Positions 35,254 to 43,123 of a DNA stretch of 64,000 nt are shown here, piece by piece (the stretch's first letter is position 1; the number at the start of each line of letters is the position of its first letter). The position numbers were made by a program, and so were the translations under genes. Source of the DNA: G965276675 sp965276675. GTDB lineage: Bacteria > Acidobacteriota > Terriglobia > Terriglobales > Acidobacteriaceae. The notes below the pieces were generated by a model. That model was not told where the DNA came from and made no database searches. It saw only the letters and a program-made list of their open reading frames with translations. The stretch lies in assembly GCA_965276675.1 (NCBI GenBank), contig OZ255624.1, positions 2,666,001-2,730,000 on the forward strand, in the 5' to 3' direction.

Positions 35254-35751
35254 ATGCTGGACGATTCCCTCTATAACAAAGACGCGGTATTAGAGGCACA
35301 CAGCTCAGACCCGGCCGTCGCCGCCCTGCTCGCACAGCAACCTGCGGCTATCGAGAACGCCAAGTTCGATCGCAATGAACTGACCCTGGTGATTGCACGC
35401 GCCGTCATCCGTGAGGTCGCGGCTATCGTGCAGGGGGCGGGCTATAACTTTCTCGAAGACGTAACCTGCGTCGACTGGACCCCGGTGGAGCCGCGCTTCC
35501 AGGTCACCTACCACATCCTTTCGCACGGACTGAAACGCCGCCTGCGCCTTGTTGCCATGGTCGACGGCAATGACGCCGAGATCGCGAGCATCACGCCGGT
35601 GTGGCCCTCCGCCGACTTCTACGAGCGCGAGATCTTCGACCTCTTCGGCATCCGCTTTGGCGGCCACCCTAACCTGCGCCGCATCATGATGCCGGATGAG
35701 TGGATCGGCCATCCCTTGCGCAAAGACTATCCCGTGGAGGGATACCGCTAA
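35254..35751 (+). CDS. nuoC: NADH-quinone oxidoreductase subunit C
   Basis: 165-residue peripheral subunit of complex I. The family signature is WPSADFYEREIFDLFGIRFGG near residue 110, followed by LRRIMMPDEWIGHPLRKDYP. The N-terminal part is normal, so this is not a NuoBC or NuoCD fusion. The stop overlaps the nuoD start by one base (TAATG). Confidence 0.96.
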   Translation: MLDDSLYNKDAVLEAHSSDPAVAALLAQQPAAIENAKFDRNELTLVIARAVIREVAAIVQGAGYNFLEDVTCVDWTPVEPRFQVTYHILSHGLKRRLRLVAMVDGNDAEIASITPVWPSADFYEREIFDLFGIRFGGHPNLRRIMMPDEWIGHPLRKDYPVEGYR

Positions 35752-37031
35752 TGCCCCCAAGCACGGAGCTCCCCGATACCGTAAGCGCGACCAACCGCAA
35801 CATGCCCGATGCGGCGAACTTCACCATCGATCCGCTTCTGGTGCCCAGGCCGGAGGAGGGCGCCCAGGACCGCACCATGGTCCTCAACATGGGCCCGCAG
35901 CACCCGTCTACCCACGGTGTCTTGCGCCTGGTGCTGGAGATCGACGGCGAAACAGTTCTGCGCGTAGTACCGGACATCGGTTTTCTGCACACTGGGATCG
36001 AAAAGACCTGCGAGGCGAAGTTCTACCAGCAGGTGGTACCGCTGACCGACCGCATCGACTATCTCAGTCCGATGTCGAACAACCTGTGCTACTGCCTGGC
36101 GGTGGAAAAGCTGCTCGAGCTTGAGCTCCCAGAGCGCGCCATCTACTTGCGCATTCTGCTCAACGAGCTTACGCGCCTGCAGTCGCACCTGGTCTGGCTG
36201 GGCACGCACGCCATGGATATTGGCGCGCTGACCGTCTTCCTCTATTGCTTTCGCGAGCGTGAAGAGATTCTCAAGATCTTCGAACACGTCTCCGGCCAGC
36301 GCATGATGACCTCGTACTTCCGCATCGGGGGCGTCGCGCTGGAGCCGCCGGTTGACTTCTACGAGCGCATCCAGAACCTGCTGCGCATCATGCCCGGGCG
36401 CATCGACGAATACGTGAACCTATTGAGCGGCAACCCCATCTGGGTGGGCCGGACCAAAGGTGTCGGCTATCTTTCGGCGGCGGATGCCATCGCCCTGGGT
36501 GTGACCGGGCCGCCGCTGCGCGCCAGTGGCGTGGACTGGGACCTGCGCCGCGACATGCCCTACTCCGGCTACGAGAAATTCAAGTTCAAGGTGCCGGTTT
36601 CGAACGAAGGCGATGTCTGGGCGCGCTACGTCGTCCGCATGGACGAGATGCGCGAGTCGGTCAAGATCTGCCAGCAGGCGCTCGACGGCATGCCCGCTGG
36701 TCCACTCAAGGCCGATGCGCCGAAAATAGTGCTGCCCGATCGCGAGAAGATGAAGACAGAGATGGAGTCGCTCATCTACCACTTCAAGATCGTCACCGAA
36801 GGCTTTACCGTGCCGCCCGGCGAGGTCTATCAGGCGATCGAATCGCCACGTGGCGAGATGGCCTACTACGTGGTGAGCGATGGCACCTCCAAGCCGTACC
36901 GCGTGCACATGCGCAATCCTTCCTTCGCCACGCTGCAGGCCGTGAACACCATGTGTGCCGGCAAGCTGCTGGCCGACGTGGTCGCGGTCATCGGATCGAT
37001 TGACATCGTGCTGGGGGAGATTGACCGGTGA
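35751..37031 (+). CDS. nuoD: NADH-quinone oxidoreductase subunit D
   Basis: 426-residue subunit lining the quinone pocket. NMGPQHPSTHGVLRLVLE is near residue 45, with the His that contacts quinone. GIEKTCEAKFYQQ and NELTRLQSHLVWLGTHAMD follow. The C-terminus ends in VVAVIGSIDIVLGEIDR, as in the family. The ATG at 35751 follows from the overlap with nuoC. The end overlaps the next, unknown gene by four bases (GTGA). Confidence 0.97.
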   Translation: MPPSTELPDTVSATNRNMPDAANFTIDPLLVPRPEEGAQDRTMVLNMGPQHPSTHGVLRLVLEIDGETVLRVVPDIGFLHTGIEKTCEAKFYQQVVPLTDRIDYLSPMSNNLCYCLAVEKLLELELPERAIYLRILLNELTRLQSHLVWLGTHAMDIGALTVFLYCFREREEILKIFEHVSGQRMMTSYFRIGGVALEPPVDFYERIQNLLRIMPGRIDEYVNLLSGNPIWVGRTKGVGYLSAADAIALGVTGPPLRASGVDWDLRRDMPYSGYEKFKFKVPVSNEGDVWARYVVRMDEMRESVKICQQALDGMPAGPLKADAPKIVLPDREKMKTEMESLIYHFKIVTEGFTVPPGEVYQAIESPRGEMAYYVVSDGTSKPYRVHMRNPSFATLQAVNTMCAGKLLADVVAVIGSIDIVLGEIDR

Positions 37032-37369
37032 ACCCAGCGCTCATTCCGGCGCTGGCGTATGGAGCTCAGCTCGCTGTCTACACCGAGCTCTGGACCTCGC
37101 TGGCCTCCCTGCTCCGCTCCTATACCTCTGCGCACGGGCTGCACACGGGACGCCAAGCGTCCGTTGAAGTGAGTGCGGGGGCGATCCTGGTTCGGGTGGG
37201 CGAGCGTTCTTTGCGTCTGACGCACGAAGCTGGCGAAGGCCGGTGGCAGCGGGAGCAAGGACCCGCGACCGCCTTTATCCTCGGCCTGGATGGCGCCGTG
37301 ATCAGCGGCAAGGCAACAGAAGAGATGGACATCGTCGCCGAACGCCTGGCGCGGGAGATCATGCAATGA
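37028..37369 (+). CDS. Unknown small protein embedded between nuoD and nuoE
   Basis: 113 residues, not recognised as any complex I subunit. It has a helical N-terminus (ALAYGAQLAVYTELWTSLAS), a middle beta-like stretch (ASVEVSAGAILVRVGERSL), and a helical C-terminus (TEEMDIVAERLAREIM). No transmembrane segment, Cys or Fe-S motif is present. It overlaps nuoD (GTGA) and nuoE (ATGA) by four bases each, so it is translationally coupled to both and probably made in step with them. It could be an assembly factor or an accessory subunit; this is inference from position. Confidence 0.7.
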   Translation: MNPALIPALAYGAQLAVYTELWTSLASLLRSYTSAHGLHTGRQASVEVSAGAILVRVGERSLRLTHEAGEGRWQREQGPATAFILGLDGAVISGKATEEMDIVAERLAREIMQ

Positions 37370-37875
37370 ACGATCATGCGACGAAAGAGGTCGCGAACAC
37401 AATTTTCTCTCCGGAGCTGGCCGCGCGCTTCGACCGGCTGGTCGAGCTTTATCCGCTGCGCCGCTCGGCGCTTATCCCCATGCTGCTCTACGCGCAGGAC
37501 GAAGTCGGCGCAGTCAACGATGCGGTCATCGCCGAGATCGCGGTCCGCATCGGCATCACCGAACTCGAAGTGCGCAACGTGATCAGCTACTACTCGCTGC
37601 TTCACACCAAGCCGCACGGCAAGTATCACGTCCAGGTCTGCACCAACATCTCCTGCATGCTCCGCGGCGGTTACGAATTGCTCGACTACTGTAAGGGGCG
37701 CCTCGGCATCGAGAACAAAGAGACGCAGCCGGACGGGCTCTTCTCGCTCGAAGAAGTCGAGTGCATCGGCGCCTGCTGCTGGGCGCCCGCCGTGCAGATC
37801 AACTACGACTTCCACGACAGCGTAACCCCCGAGAAGATGGACGCCGTGCTGGAGGAGTACCGGGCCAAGGGGTAA
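37366..37875 (+). CDS. nuoE: NADH-quinone oxidoreductase subunit E
   Basis: 169-residue subunit carrying the 2Fe-2S cluster N1a. The four ligands lie in VCTNISCMLRGG and ECIGACCWAPA. LYAQDEVGAVNDAVIAEIA near residue 40 is the usual N-terminal helix motif. The ATG at 37366 is fixed by the four-base overlap with the preceding gene. The operon breaks here: the next nuo gene (nuoF) lies 2.9 kb away. Confidence 0.96.
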   Translation: MNDHATKEVANTIFSPELAARFDRLVELYPLRRSALIPMLLYAQDEVGAVNDAVIAEIAVRIGITELEVRNVISYYSLLHTKPHGKYHVQVCTNISCMLRGGYELLDYCKGRLGIENKETQPDGLFSLEEVECIGACCWAPAVQINYDFHDSVTPEKMDAVLEEYRAKG

Positions 37876-38456
37876 GCCCACGCACTCCTGCACCTCCATC
37901 AGGGCTGCCGAGACCTCACGCGAAGGGCACCCCCTCCCCCCGACTTTAGCCTAAATTCCTCCAAACATTGGACTTAGCTGGGGGTGGTCCTGTAAAATCC
38001 TCTTATCATTGGGTTACGGGCAAATTCCTGCAAACAAAAGAGTTAGCGGCAAGGCTTTGGCTCCGCGCTGCGGCACGTTTCCCTTTTCTACTTCCAGTGT
38101 ATTTGGTAGCAGGGGTTGGGTACGCCAACTTGTGTGAGACCGGCTACGGTGGTATCCAACCCTTCTCCTTCGGCTTAGGATGAGGTATCGAACGACCTGC
38201 CACTTCCAAGAAACTAAACCGGAAAACTCTCCGGCTAGCCCTCGCGACCGATTCTTCACTCGCCAGAAGCCGGCTGATCAGGACGAATGTCCAGCGCCGT
38301 GAGGGTACTGGTGACTCGGCATCGATCGAGAATAAAATTGGCTAGATACGCGTTTAGAGAGTCAGACGAACGAATCGCATACTGGCAGTCCAACTACACT
38401 CACCAAGAACTCTGTTGGTTGCATCCGCCCTAGGCCTCACCTTCGACTGCGCCAAG
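37876..38456. repeat. Long intergenic region after nuoE with direct repeats
   Basis: No gene recognised. Two copies of a unit of about 27 bases lie 69 bases apart: AAATTCCTCCAAACATTGG (37953 on, then ACTTAGC) and AAATTCCTGCAAACAAAAG (38022 on, then AGTTAGC). GACTTTAGCC at 37942 resembles the motif near 32046. The region marks the left side of the interruption of the nuo operon. Confidence 0.5.
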
Positions 38457-40358
38457 CTACTCAAGAGTTGCAATGATCTTGCTGACGAGCTCTTGCGTAG
38501 CATCAGACCACACCAAAGGAAGTTGTTTGAGTGCAGTCATCCTCGCATACTCGGGGTAGGATGCCCTAATCGCGCGGTAAAGAGATCTTGCGTCCTTCTT
38601 GTCGCCGGAGAAATAGGCCCCCAACGTCAGGCCCCAAGTTAAATCTAGCTCCTCTATTCCAGTGTGCTTTTCCTTAGACGCGTCAAACAGTTCCCTGGCT
38701 TTCGCAAAGTAAGAATATGCCGTCTGAAATTGCCCATTGTCTAGGGCTACGTAGCCCGCATTCGACCAAGCGCCGTATTTGCTTTCATTTCCTTTAATCG
38801 CTGCAGCGCAGTGGTCCGTCGCAGCAGCAGCTTGGTTTATGCCGTAGTAGTAAAGGCAGTCCGTGGATTCTTCGATGGAGTCGCGAGGCAGAGTCTGCAC
38901 AATTTGATGTAGCCGCTTTGCGTCTGCAACGTTCCCTGTGACGAGGTCAATAAATATAGCTTCCGAGAGAACGTAGTGGTTTCGAGGATAGCGAGACACC
39001 GCTGAGTCAATGTCGGATTTTGCGGAGTCAGAATTTCCTCTTGTGATCTCAACGCTTGCTGCTGATGTAATGCAGACTGGATCGATAAAATCGTCATCGG
39101 CGTCACATTTGCGAAACTTCTCTAAGGCAGTGTCAAAGTTGAGATCGCGCTGTGCTGCCATCCCGTCCAGGTATAGTTGCCATCCGTTTTCGGCTCCTTT
39201 GACCGCTGCGACTTTACTCCTGAGGGCTCGGAAGTAGTCCGAGTTCCCGTTGCGCAGAGCTGCACCTTCCAGCAACGTCAATTCGAATGGGTCCTTGGAT
39301 TCAGCGGAAAGCTGCTGTGGGACGAGTGCGTATTTTTCCTCGGAGTAATAGACCAGTCCCAACAGGCGCGCATAGTACGCGTCGCCTGATAGGCGCGCAG
39401 CCCGGGCTGCGACAATCTCCGCCGATGCAAGTTCGCCCGATGCAAGCAGGGTGACTGCCTCTACCCCGTAGGGCTCTGCTGAATCAGGTTTCAGTTCGAT
39501 AGCAGCGTCACAGGCCTGAATTGCAGATTTATAATCAGATATCTTCTCTTTTATTCGGCAGAGAAGGAGTTGCCCGTCATATCCGGCCTGTGCCTGAGCG
39601 GATGTCCTTTGAAGGGAGACCAGAGCTTCAGGAAATTTCTTCTCATGCAAAAGTGCCTGCGCGGGCTTCAGTTCGTCAGTGGGCAAATCGATATCATTTG
39701 CGGGAAGCTCGGAAAGCGCGATCGCAATCGGCAAAGGAGCTTTCAGTAGGTGCTGCAGGTCACCTGCTCCAACCGCGAAACCGAAGCCGCCATCCTTGAG
39801 CCGTGAGGTTGTGATACCAATAACCCGACCTTGACGACTAAGAAGAGGGCCGCCGCTCGAACCGGGAGCGATCGCCGCAGTCGTCTGAATAAGGAACTGG
39901 CCCGCATCTTCTCGAAATGCACTAACAAGACCGTTCGAAAGACTCGCGGAAAGCCCACTTGGTGCGCCGATCGCATAAACCGATTCCCCGACTTTAAGAT
40001 GAAATTCGTTTCCTAAGATAAGTGGTGCGCGACTGCCAGTCACCACATCGACGATCGCTATGTCTTTGGGGATACTTGCAGCAACGACGGACCTTACCAC
40101 TGAACTTGACCCGTCATTAAAGACGATCGAAGCGGAGGTGCTACCACCCAGAACGTGATAGTTTGTGACCACTCGATCCTTGGCAATGACGAATCCCGAC
40201 CCTTGGGCCAGAGGCGCCTTTTGAGGGTCGAATGTGAGAATTGTGACTACCGACCCCTTGCTTTGCGCATAGATTACTTCGGGCGCTGCAGAGCCTTTCG
40301 TCTGGGCATCAAGCGGGAAAGAAACCAGCAGCGCAAGGGCTAGACAAATCAACTTCAT
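38457..40358 (-). CDS. Secreted trypsin-like serine protease with TPR-like C-terminus (paralogue 2)
   Basis: 633 residues with a signal peptide ending near FPLDAQ. The protease domain has His68 in TNYHVLGG, Asp in IPKDIAIVDV and Ser168 in APGSSGGPLL. Long helical repeats follow (DYKSAIQACDAAIELKPDSA is a clear TPR unit; FRKCDADDDF and YGAWSNAGYVALDNGQF lie later). The layout matches the gene at 28849-30771: same order, similar length, no PDZ. It lies on the opposite strand inside the nuo operon, between nuoE and nuoF. It is also more A+T rich than the nuo genes. Insertion from elsewhere is the simplest reading. Confidence 0.85.
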   Translation of the reverse strand: MKLICLALALLVSFPLDAQTKGSAAPEVIYAQSKGSVVTILTFDPQKAPLAQGSGFVIAKDRVVTNYHVLGGSTSASIVFNDGSSSVVRSVVAASIPKDIAIVDVVTGSRAPLILGNEFHLKVGESVYAIGAPSGLSASLSNGLVSAFREDAGQFLIQTTAAIAPGSSGGPLLSRQGRVIGITTSRLKDGGFGFAVGAGDLQHLLKAPLPIAIALSELPANDIDLPTDELKPAQALLHEKKFPEALVSLQRTSAQAQAGYDGQLLLCRIKEKISDYKSAIQACDAAIELKPDSAEPYGVEAVTLLASGELASAEIVAARAARLSGDAYYARLLGLVYYSEEKYALVPQQLSAESKDPFELTLLEGAALRNGNSDYFRALRSKVAAVKGAENGWQLYLDGMAAQRDLNFDTALEKFRKCDADDDFIDPVCITSAASVEITRGNSDSAKSDIDSAVSRYPRNHYVLSEAIFIDLVTGNVADAKRLHQIVQTLPRDSIEESTDCLYYYGINQAAAATDHCAAAIKGNESKYGAWSNAGYVALDNGQFQTAYSYFAKARELFDASKEKHTGIEELDLTWGLTLGAYFSGDKKDARSLYRAIRASYPEYARMTALKQLPLVWSDATQELVSKIIATLE

Positions 40359-40444
40359 AATACCCTCCGGGCTGGCCCGAACAGTGTTCCAAGTTCTTAG
40401 GGCTTTGCCCTGAAATTCGCGGAAGTGAAAGACACGATAGCACT

Positions 40445-40705
40445 ATGCCGTTGGCGGAAGATGTCCCACTTTCGTGTTGCCCAGGGCCAGTGCAGGAAGA
40501 CAAGCGGAAGCTCCATCGCAGAGTGCGACAGGCTATCCTTGGTGAGTGGAATCGTCAGGTCGTGTCAATCACACAGATTGGTCCCGATGAATTGGCTTTC
40601 TCGGCAGGAATTGGCCGCTGGTCGTTTTCACTTGGCGATATCAGGCAACGCACTCAGAATCAGCCATGGGTGCAGGTTAACTCTGCCCGAATACTTCCAC
40701 GCTGA
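40445..40705 (+). CDS. Possible small protein of unknown function
   Basis: 86-codon frame from ATG 40445 with no ribosome-binding site that I can name. The sequence (LHRRVRQAILGEWNRQVVSI, then GIGRWSFSLGDIRQR) looks protein-like but matches no family I know. It lies between protease paralogue 2 and nuoF. It may be a remnant or chance frame. Confidence 0.25.
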   Translation: MPLAEDVPLSCCPGPVQEDKRKLHRRVRQAILGEWNRQVVSITQIGPDELAFSAGIGRWSFSLGDIRQRTQNQPWVQVNSARILPR

Positions 40706-40802
40706 TCCGCAGGGAAATTTGCTGGCCATCAAAGCGACCCAGCTCCCGCCTGAGAACAGCGCGCGAGGCCTGGTGCGTACCGCTTATACTGGTAGCATCA
40801 CC

Positions 40803-42128
40803 ATGCCGATAACCCTTGTCTCCCATCCCGATGAAGTGAAAATCCTCTCCCGGCGCTTTGGCCAGGGTGCTGCCGATATCGACCGGTACATCGAACTGGG
40901 CGGCTACGCGTCGGTCCGCAAGGCGGTTGAGCAGGGGCCGGAGTGGGTGATCGCCGAGATGAAGGCCTCCGGGCTGCGCGGACGCGGGGGCGCGGGCTTT
41001 CCGACTGGCCTGAAGTGGTCGTTCGTCCCCAAGACCATCGACAAGCCCAAGTACATTCTGGTCAATGGCGACGAGAGCGAGCCGGGCACCTGCAAGGACC
41101 ACCTGATCTTTCTGCATGACCCCCACGCGGTCATCGAAGGCACCATGATCGCGGGACTCGCAATCGGCGCAAAGACGGGCTTCATCTATCTCCGGGGCGA
41201 GTATCGCTACCTGATCCAGATCATGGAGCGGGCGATTGCGCAGGCCTATGAGCGCGGCATTCTGGGCAAGAACATCTTCGGCCTGGGCTTCGATTTCGAT
41301 TGCATCTCGCACACGGGCGCTGGAGCTTACGAGGTTGGCGAAGAGTCGGCGCTGATGGAGTCGCTCGAAGGCAAACGCGGCATCCCGCGCATCAAGCCGC
41401 CCTTTCCGGCGGTGGTTGGGCTCTACGGCGGGCCCACGGTCATTAACAATGCTGAGACTATCGCCAGCGTGCCGCACATCTTCGCCATGGGCGCGGCCGA
41501 GTACGCCAAGATCGGCACGGAGCGCAACGGCGGCACGCGGCTATTTAGCATCAGCGGCCACGTGAACCGCCCCGGCGTCTACGAGCTGCCCATGGGCTAC
41601 AACCTGAAGAAGATGATCTACGAGGTGGCCGGCGGCATTCCGGGCGGTAAAAAATTGAAAGCCGTAGTCCCCGGCGGCTCCTCCTGCCCGGTGCTCAAGG
41701 CCGATGAGATCGACGTGGGCATGGATTTCGACCAGATGGGCAAGGCGGGCACCATGCTGGGCTCGGCGGGTGTGGTCGTGCTCGACGAGACGGTCTCGAT
41801 CGTCGAGTTCGCCCTCCGGACGATCAAGTTTTACCAGCACGAAAGCTGTGGCTGGTGCATCCCTTGCCGCGAAGGCACGGATTGGCTGAAGAAGACGATG
41901 ACGCGCTTCCAGGCCGGCGGCGGCACCACCAAGGATATCGACAACATGCGCTATCTAGCGGAGAACATGCTCGGTCGCACCTTCTGTCCGCTGGGGGATG
42001 CGGCTGCAATGCCAATGATTGCGTTCTTCAAGAAATTTCGCGAAGAGTTTGAGGATTACATCCGCGCTGGCAGTTACGTGATCCCGCCGCCCGCAAGTGA
42101 GCAGCTGGTTGAGCTTGTGGGTGCGTGA
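40803..42128 (+). CDS. nuoF: NADH-quinone oxidoreductase subunit F
   Basis: 441-residue subunit that binds NADH and FMN. The NADH/FMN glycine loop is GLRGRGGAGFPTGLKW near residue 60. NGDESEPGTCKD follows, then SHTGAGAYEVGEESAL. The 4Fe-4S (N3) ligands are in ESCGWCIPCREG, with the fourth Cys in RTFCPLGDAA. The ATG at 40803 is chosen; upstream in-frame codons lie in non-conserved sequence. A TATACT at 40785-40790 might serve as a -10 box for this half operon. The stop overlaps the first hicA start by four bases (GTGA). Confidence 0.96.
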   Translation: MPITLVSHPDEVKILSRRFGQGAADIDRYIELGGYASVRKAVEQGPEWVIAEMKASGLRGRGGAGFPTGLKWSFVPKTIDKPKYILVNGDESEPGTCKDHLIFLHDPHAVIEGTMIAGLAIGAKTGFIYLRGEYRYLIQIMERAIAQAYERGILGKNIFGLGFDFDCISHTGAGAYEVGEESALMESLEGKRGIPRIKPPFPAVVGLYGGPTVINNAETIASVPHIFAMGAAEYAKIGTERNGGTRLFSISGHVNRPGVYELPMGYNLKKMIYEVAGGIPGGKKLKAVVPGGSSCPVLKADEIDVGMDFDQMGKAGTMLGSAGVVVLDETVSIVEFALRTIKFYQHESCGWCIPCREGTDWLKKTMTRFQAGGGTTKDIDNMRYLAENMLGRTFCPLGDAAAMPMIAFFKKFREEFEDYIRAGSYVIPPPASEQLVELVGA

Positions 42129-42264
42129 CCTACCGGGAGTTCATCAAAGTGATTGAGAAAGATGGATGGGTATGGACGCGAACCACCGGAAGTCATCGCC
42201 ACTTTCACCATCCCCTAAAGCCTGGAACGCTATGCTGAAACAGGCGGGGTTGAAGAAACCATGA
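42125..42264 (+). pseudogene. hicA: HicA toxin gene 1, internally deleted
   Basis: From GTG 42125 (overlapping the nuoF stop) the frame reads VTYREFIKVIEKDGWVW, then GSHRHFHHPLKPGTLC and a stop at 42236-42238. HicA normally continues with VTVPGHPGDDVP and ends SILKQAGLK. The end part is present in another frame (MLKQAGLKKP, 42232-42264). Comparison with hicA 2 gives a net loss of about 52 bases. The catalytic His of GSHR is present but the fold is incomplete, so a functional toxin is unlikely. Confidence 0.75.
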
Positions 42265-42479
42265 GATACACAGTGATCTACGAGCGATCCCCCAATGGGT
42301 ACGGCGCTTATGTTCCAGACCTTCCGGGCCTCGGAGTTGTCGCGCCCACACTTGACGAGACGCGAAAGTTGATCACGGAAGGCATCTCCGCGCATATCCA
42401 TGTCATGCACGAGCACGGCGAGATTGTTCCCGAACCGACCTCTTCTGCCGAAGAGGTCGAGGTAGTCGCGCTCGCTTAA
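42261..42479 (+). CDS. hicB: HicB-type antitoxin 1 (short form)
   Basis: 72 residues of the HicB/UPF0150 fold. The pattern is MRYTVIYERSPNGYGAYVPD, then LPGLGVVAPTLDETRKLITE, then AHIHVMHEHGEIVPEPTS. No C-terminal DNA-binding domain is present, as in many short HicB proteins. The ATG overlaps the residual hicA 1 end (ATGA). With hicA 1 broken, it is probably an orphan antitoxin kept with the operon. Confidence 0.85.
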   Translation: MRYTVIYERSPNGYGAYVPDLPGLGVVAPTLDETRKLITEGISAHIHVMHEHGEIVPEPTSSAEEVEVVALA

Positions 42480-42503
42480 CCGAAACTCACTCTACAGGAT
42501 TCC

Positions 42504-42548
42504 ATGGCTGACGTAACCTTTACCGTAGCGTTGATCGAAGGAAATTAG
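42504..42548 (+). pseudogene. Remnant of the original nuoG start
   Basis: ATG 42504 begins MADVTFTV, the same first codons as nuoG at 43124 (MPDVTFTV), then diverges (ALIEGN) and stops. It keeps CAGGA upstream as a ribosome-binding site. The last bases before the stop carry AAGGAA, which can serve hicA 2 at 42550. Confidence 0.7.
42508..42528. repeat. 21-bp direct repeat, left copy
   Basis: Identical to 43128-43148 over 21 bases (core GACGTAACCTTTACC). Counting the ATG and one mismatch, 25 bases are shared. The two copies bracket hicA 2 and hicB 2 in a 620-base unit, like an insertion that duplicated its target. Confidence 0.85.
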
Positions 42549-42549
42549 A

Positions 42550-42735
42550 CTGAAGTACCGAGATCTGATCAAGCAAATTCAGAAGGACGGGTGGGTTCTT
42601 CATTCGCAGGTGGGCAGCCACCGGCAGTTCACACATCCGGATAAGCCCGGCCGAGTCACAGTTCCGGGTCACCCTGGTGACGATGTGCCGAAAGGCTTAG
42701 AGAAGAATATTCTGAAGCAAGCGAAATTGAAGTAA
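42550..42735 (+). CDS. hicA: HicA toxin 2, probable CTG start
   Basis: 61 residues: LKYRDLIKQIQKDGWVLHSQ, then VGSHRQFTHPDKPGRVTVPG, then HPGDDVPKGL, ending ILKQAKLK. This is a complete HicA dsRBD-like mRNA interferase with the catalytic His in GSHR. The normal first codon (MKYRDL) is CTG here. AAGGAA lies seven bases upstream, and the only other in-frame choice is ATT 42544. An in-frame TGA lies further upstream, so the start is confined to this region. The preceding mini frame ends at 42548, so coupling is possible. Confidence 0.8.
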   Translation: MKYRDLIKQIQKDGWVLHSQVGSHRQFTHPDKPGRVTVPGHPGDDVPKGLEKNILKQAKLK

Positions 42736-42797
42736 ACAGCTCTGACTGCAACTATGAAGAGCATCGACCAAGTCGCCCGAAGGCAGGACGGTCCCAT

Positions 42798-43118
42798 ATG
42801 AAACAGCGCTATCTCGCAATTTTCGAAAAGACTCCAAACAACTTTGGCGGCTTTGCCCCAGACGTGCCTGGATGCGGAGCCACCGGCAAGACGCTCGAGG
42901 AGACACGCAAGCTGCTCTCCGAGGGACTCGTATATCACTTCGAAGGGATGCTTGAGGATGGCCTGCCGATCCCGGCGCCTACCGTCCCCATCACGTACGA
43001 TTTTTCAGAGGAGACTCCGGAGAACGGTGTCGAGTATTGCGTAGTTGAGTGGCTTGAGGTCAACGTGCCGGTCGGCAAAACCACTGAGGTCGCAACACCG
43101 CAAGAGGTTCGAGTTTAA
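42798..43118 (+). CDS. hicB: HicB-type antitoxin 2
   Basis: 106 residues: MKQRYLAIFEKTPNNFGGFA, PDVPGCGATGKTLEETRKLL, SEGLVYHFEGMLEDGLPIP, then an extra 45-residue tail. HicB neutralises HicA and often represses the operon. The stop lies five bases before the nuoG ATG. Because nuoG now has only a weak, distant AAGAGG, translation through hicB 2 could be what delivers ribosomes to nuoG. Confidence 0.88.
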   Translation: MKQRYLAIFEKTPNNFGGFAPDVPGCGATGKTLEETRKLLSEGLVYHFEGMLEDGLPIPAPTVPITYDFSEETPENGVEYCVVEWLEVNVPVGKTTEVATPQEVRV

Positions 43119-43123
43119 TTCAT

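Noticed and set aside
37968..38183. 71-codon plus-strand frame after nuoE
   Set aside because: Covers direct repeats; no ribosome-binding site; translation does not look like a known protein.
37876..38456. Possible CRISPR-like repeat after nuoE
   Set aside because: Only two imperfect units, 69 bases apart, no cas genes and no third unit.
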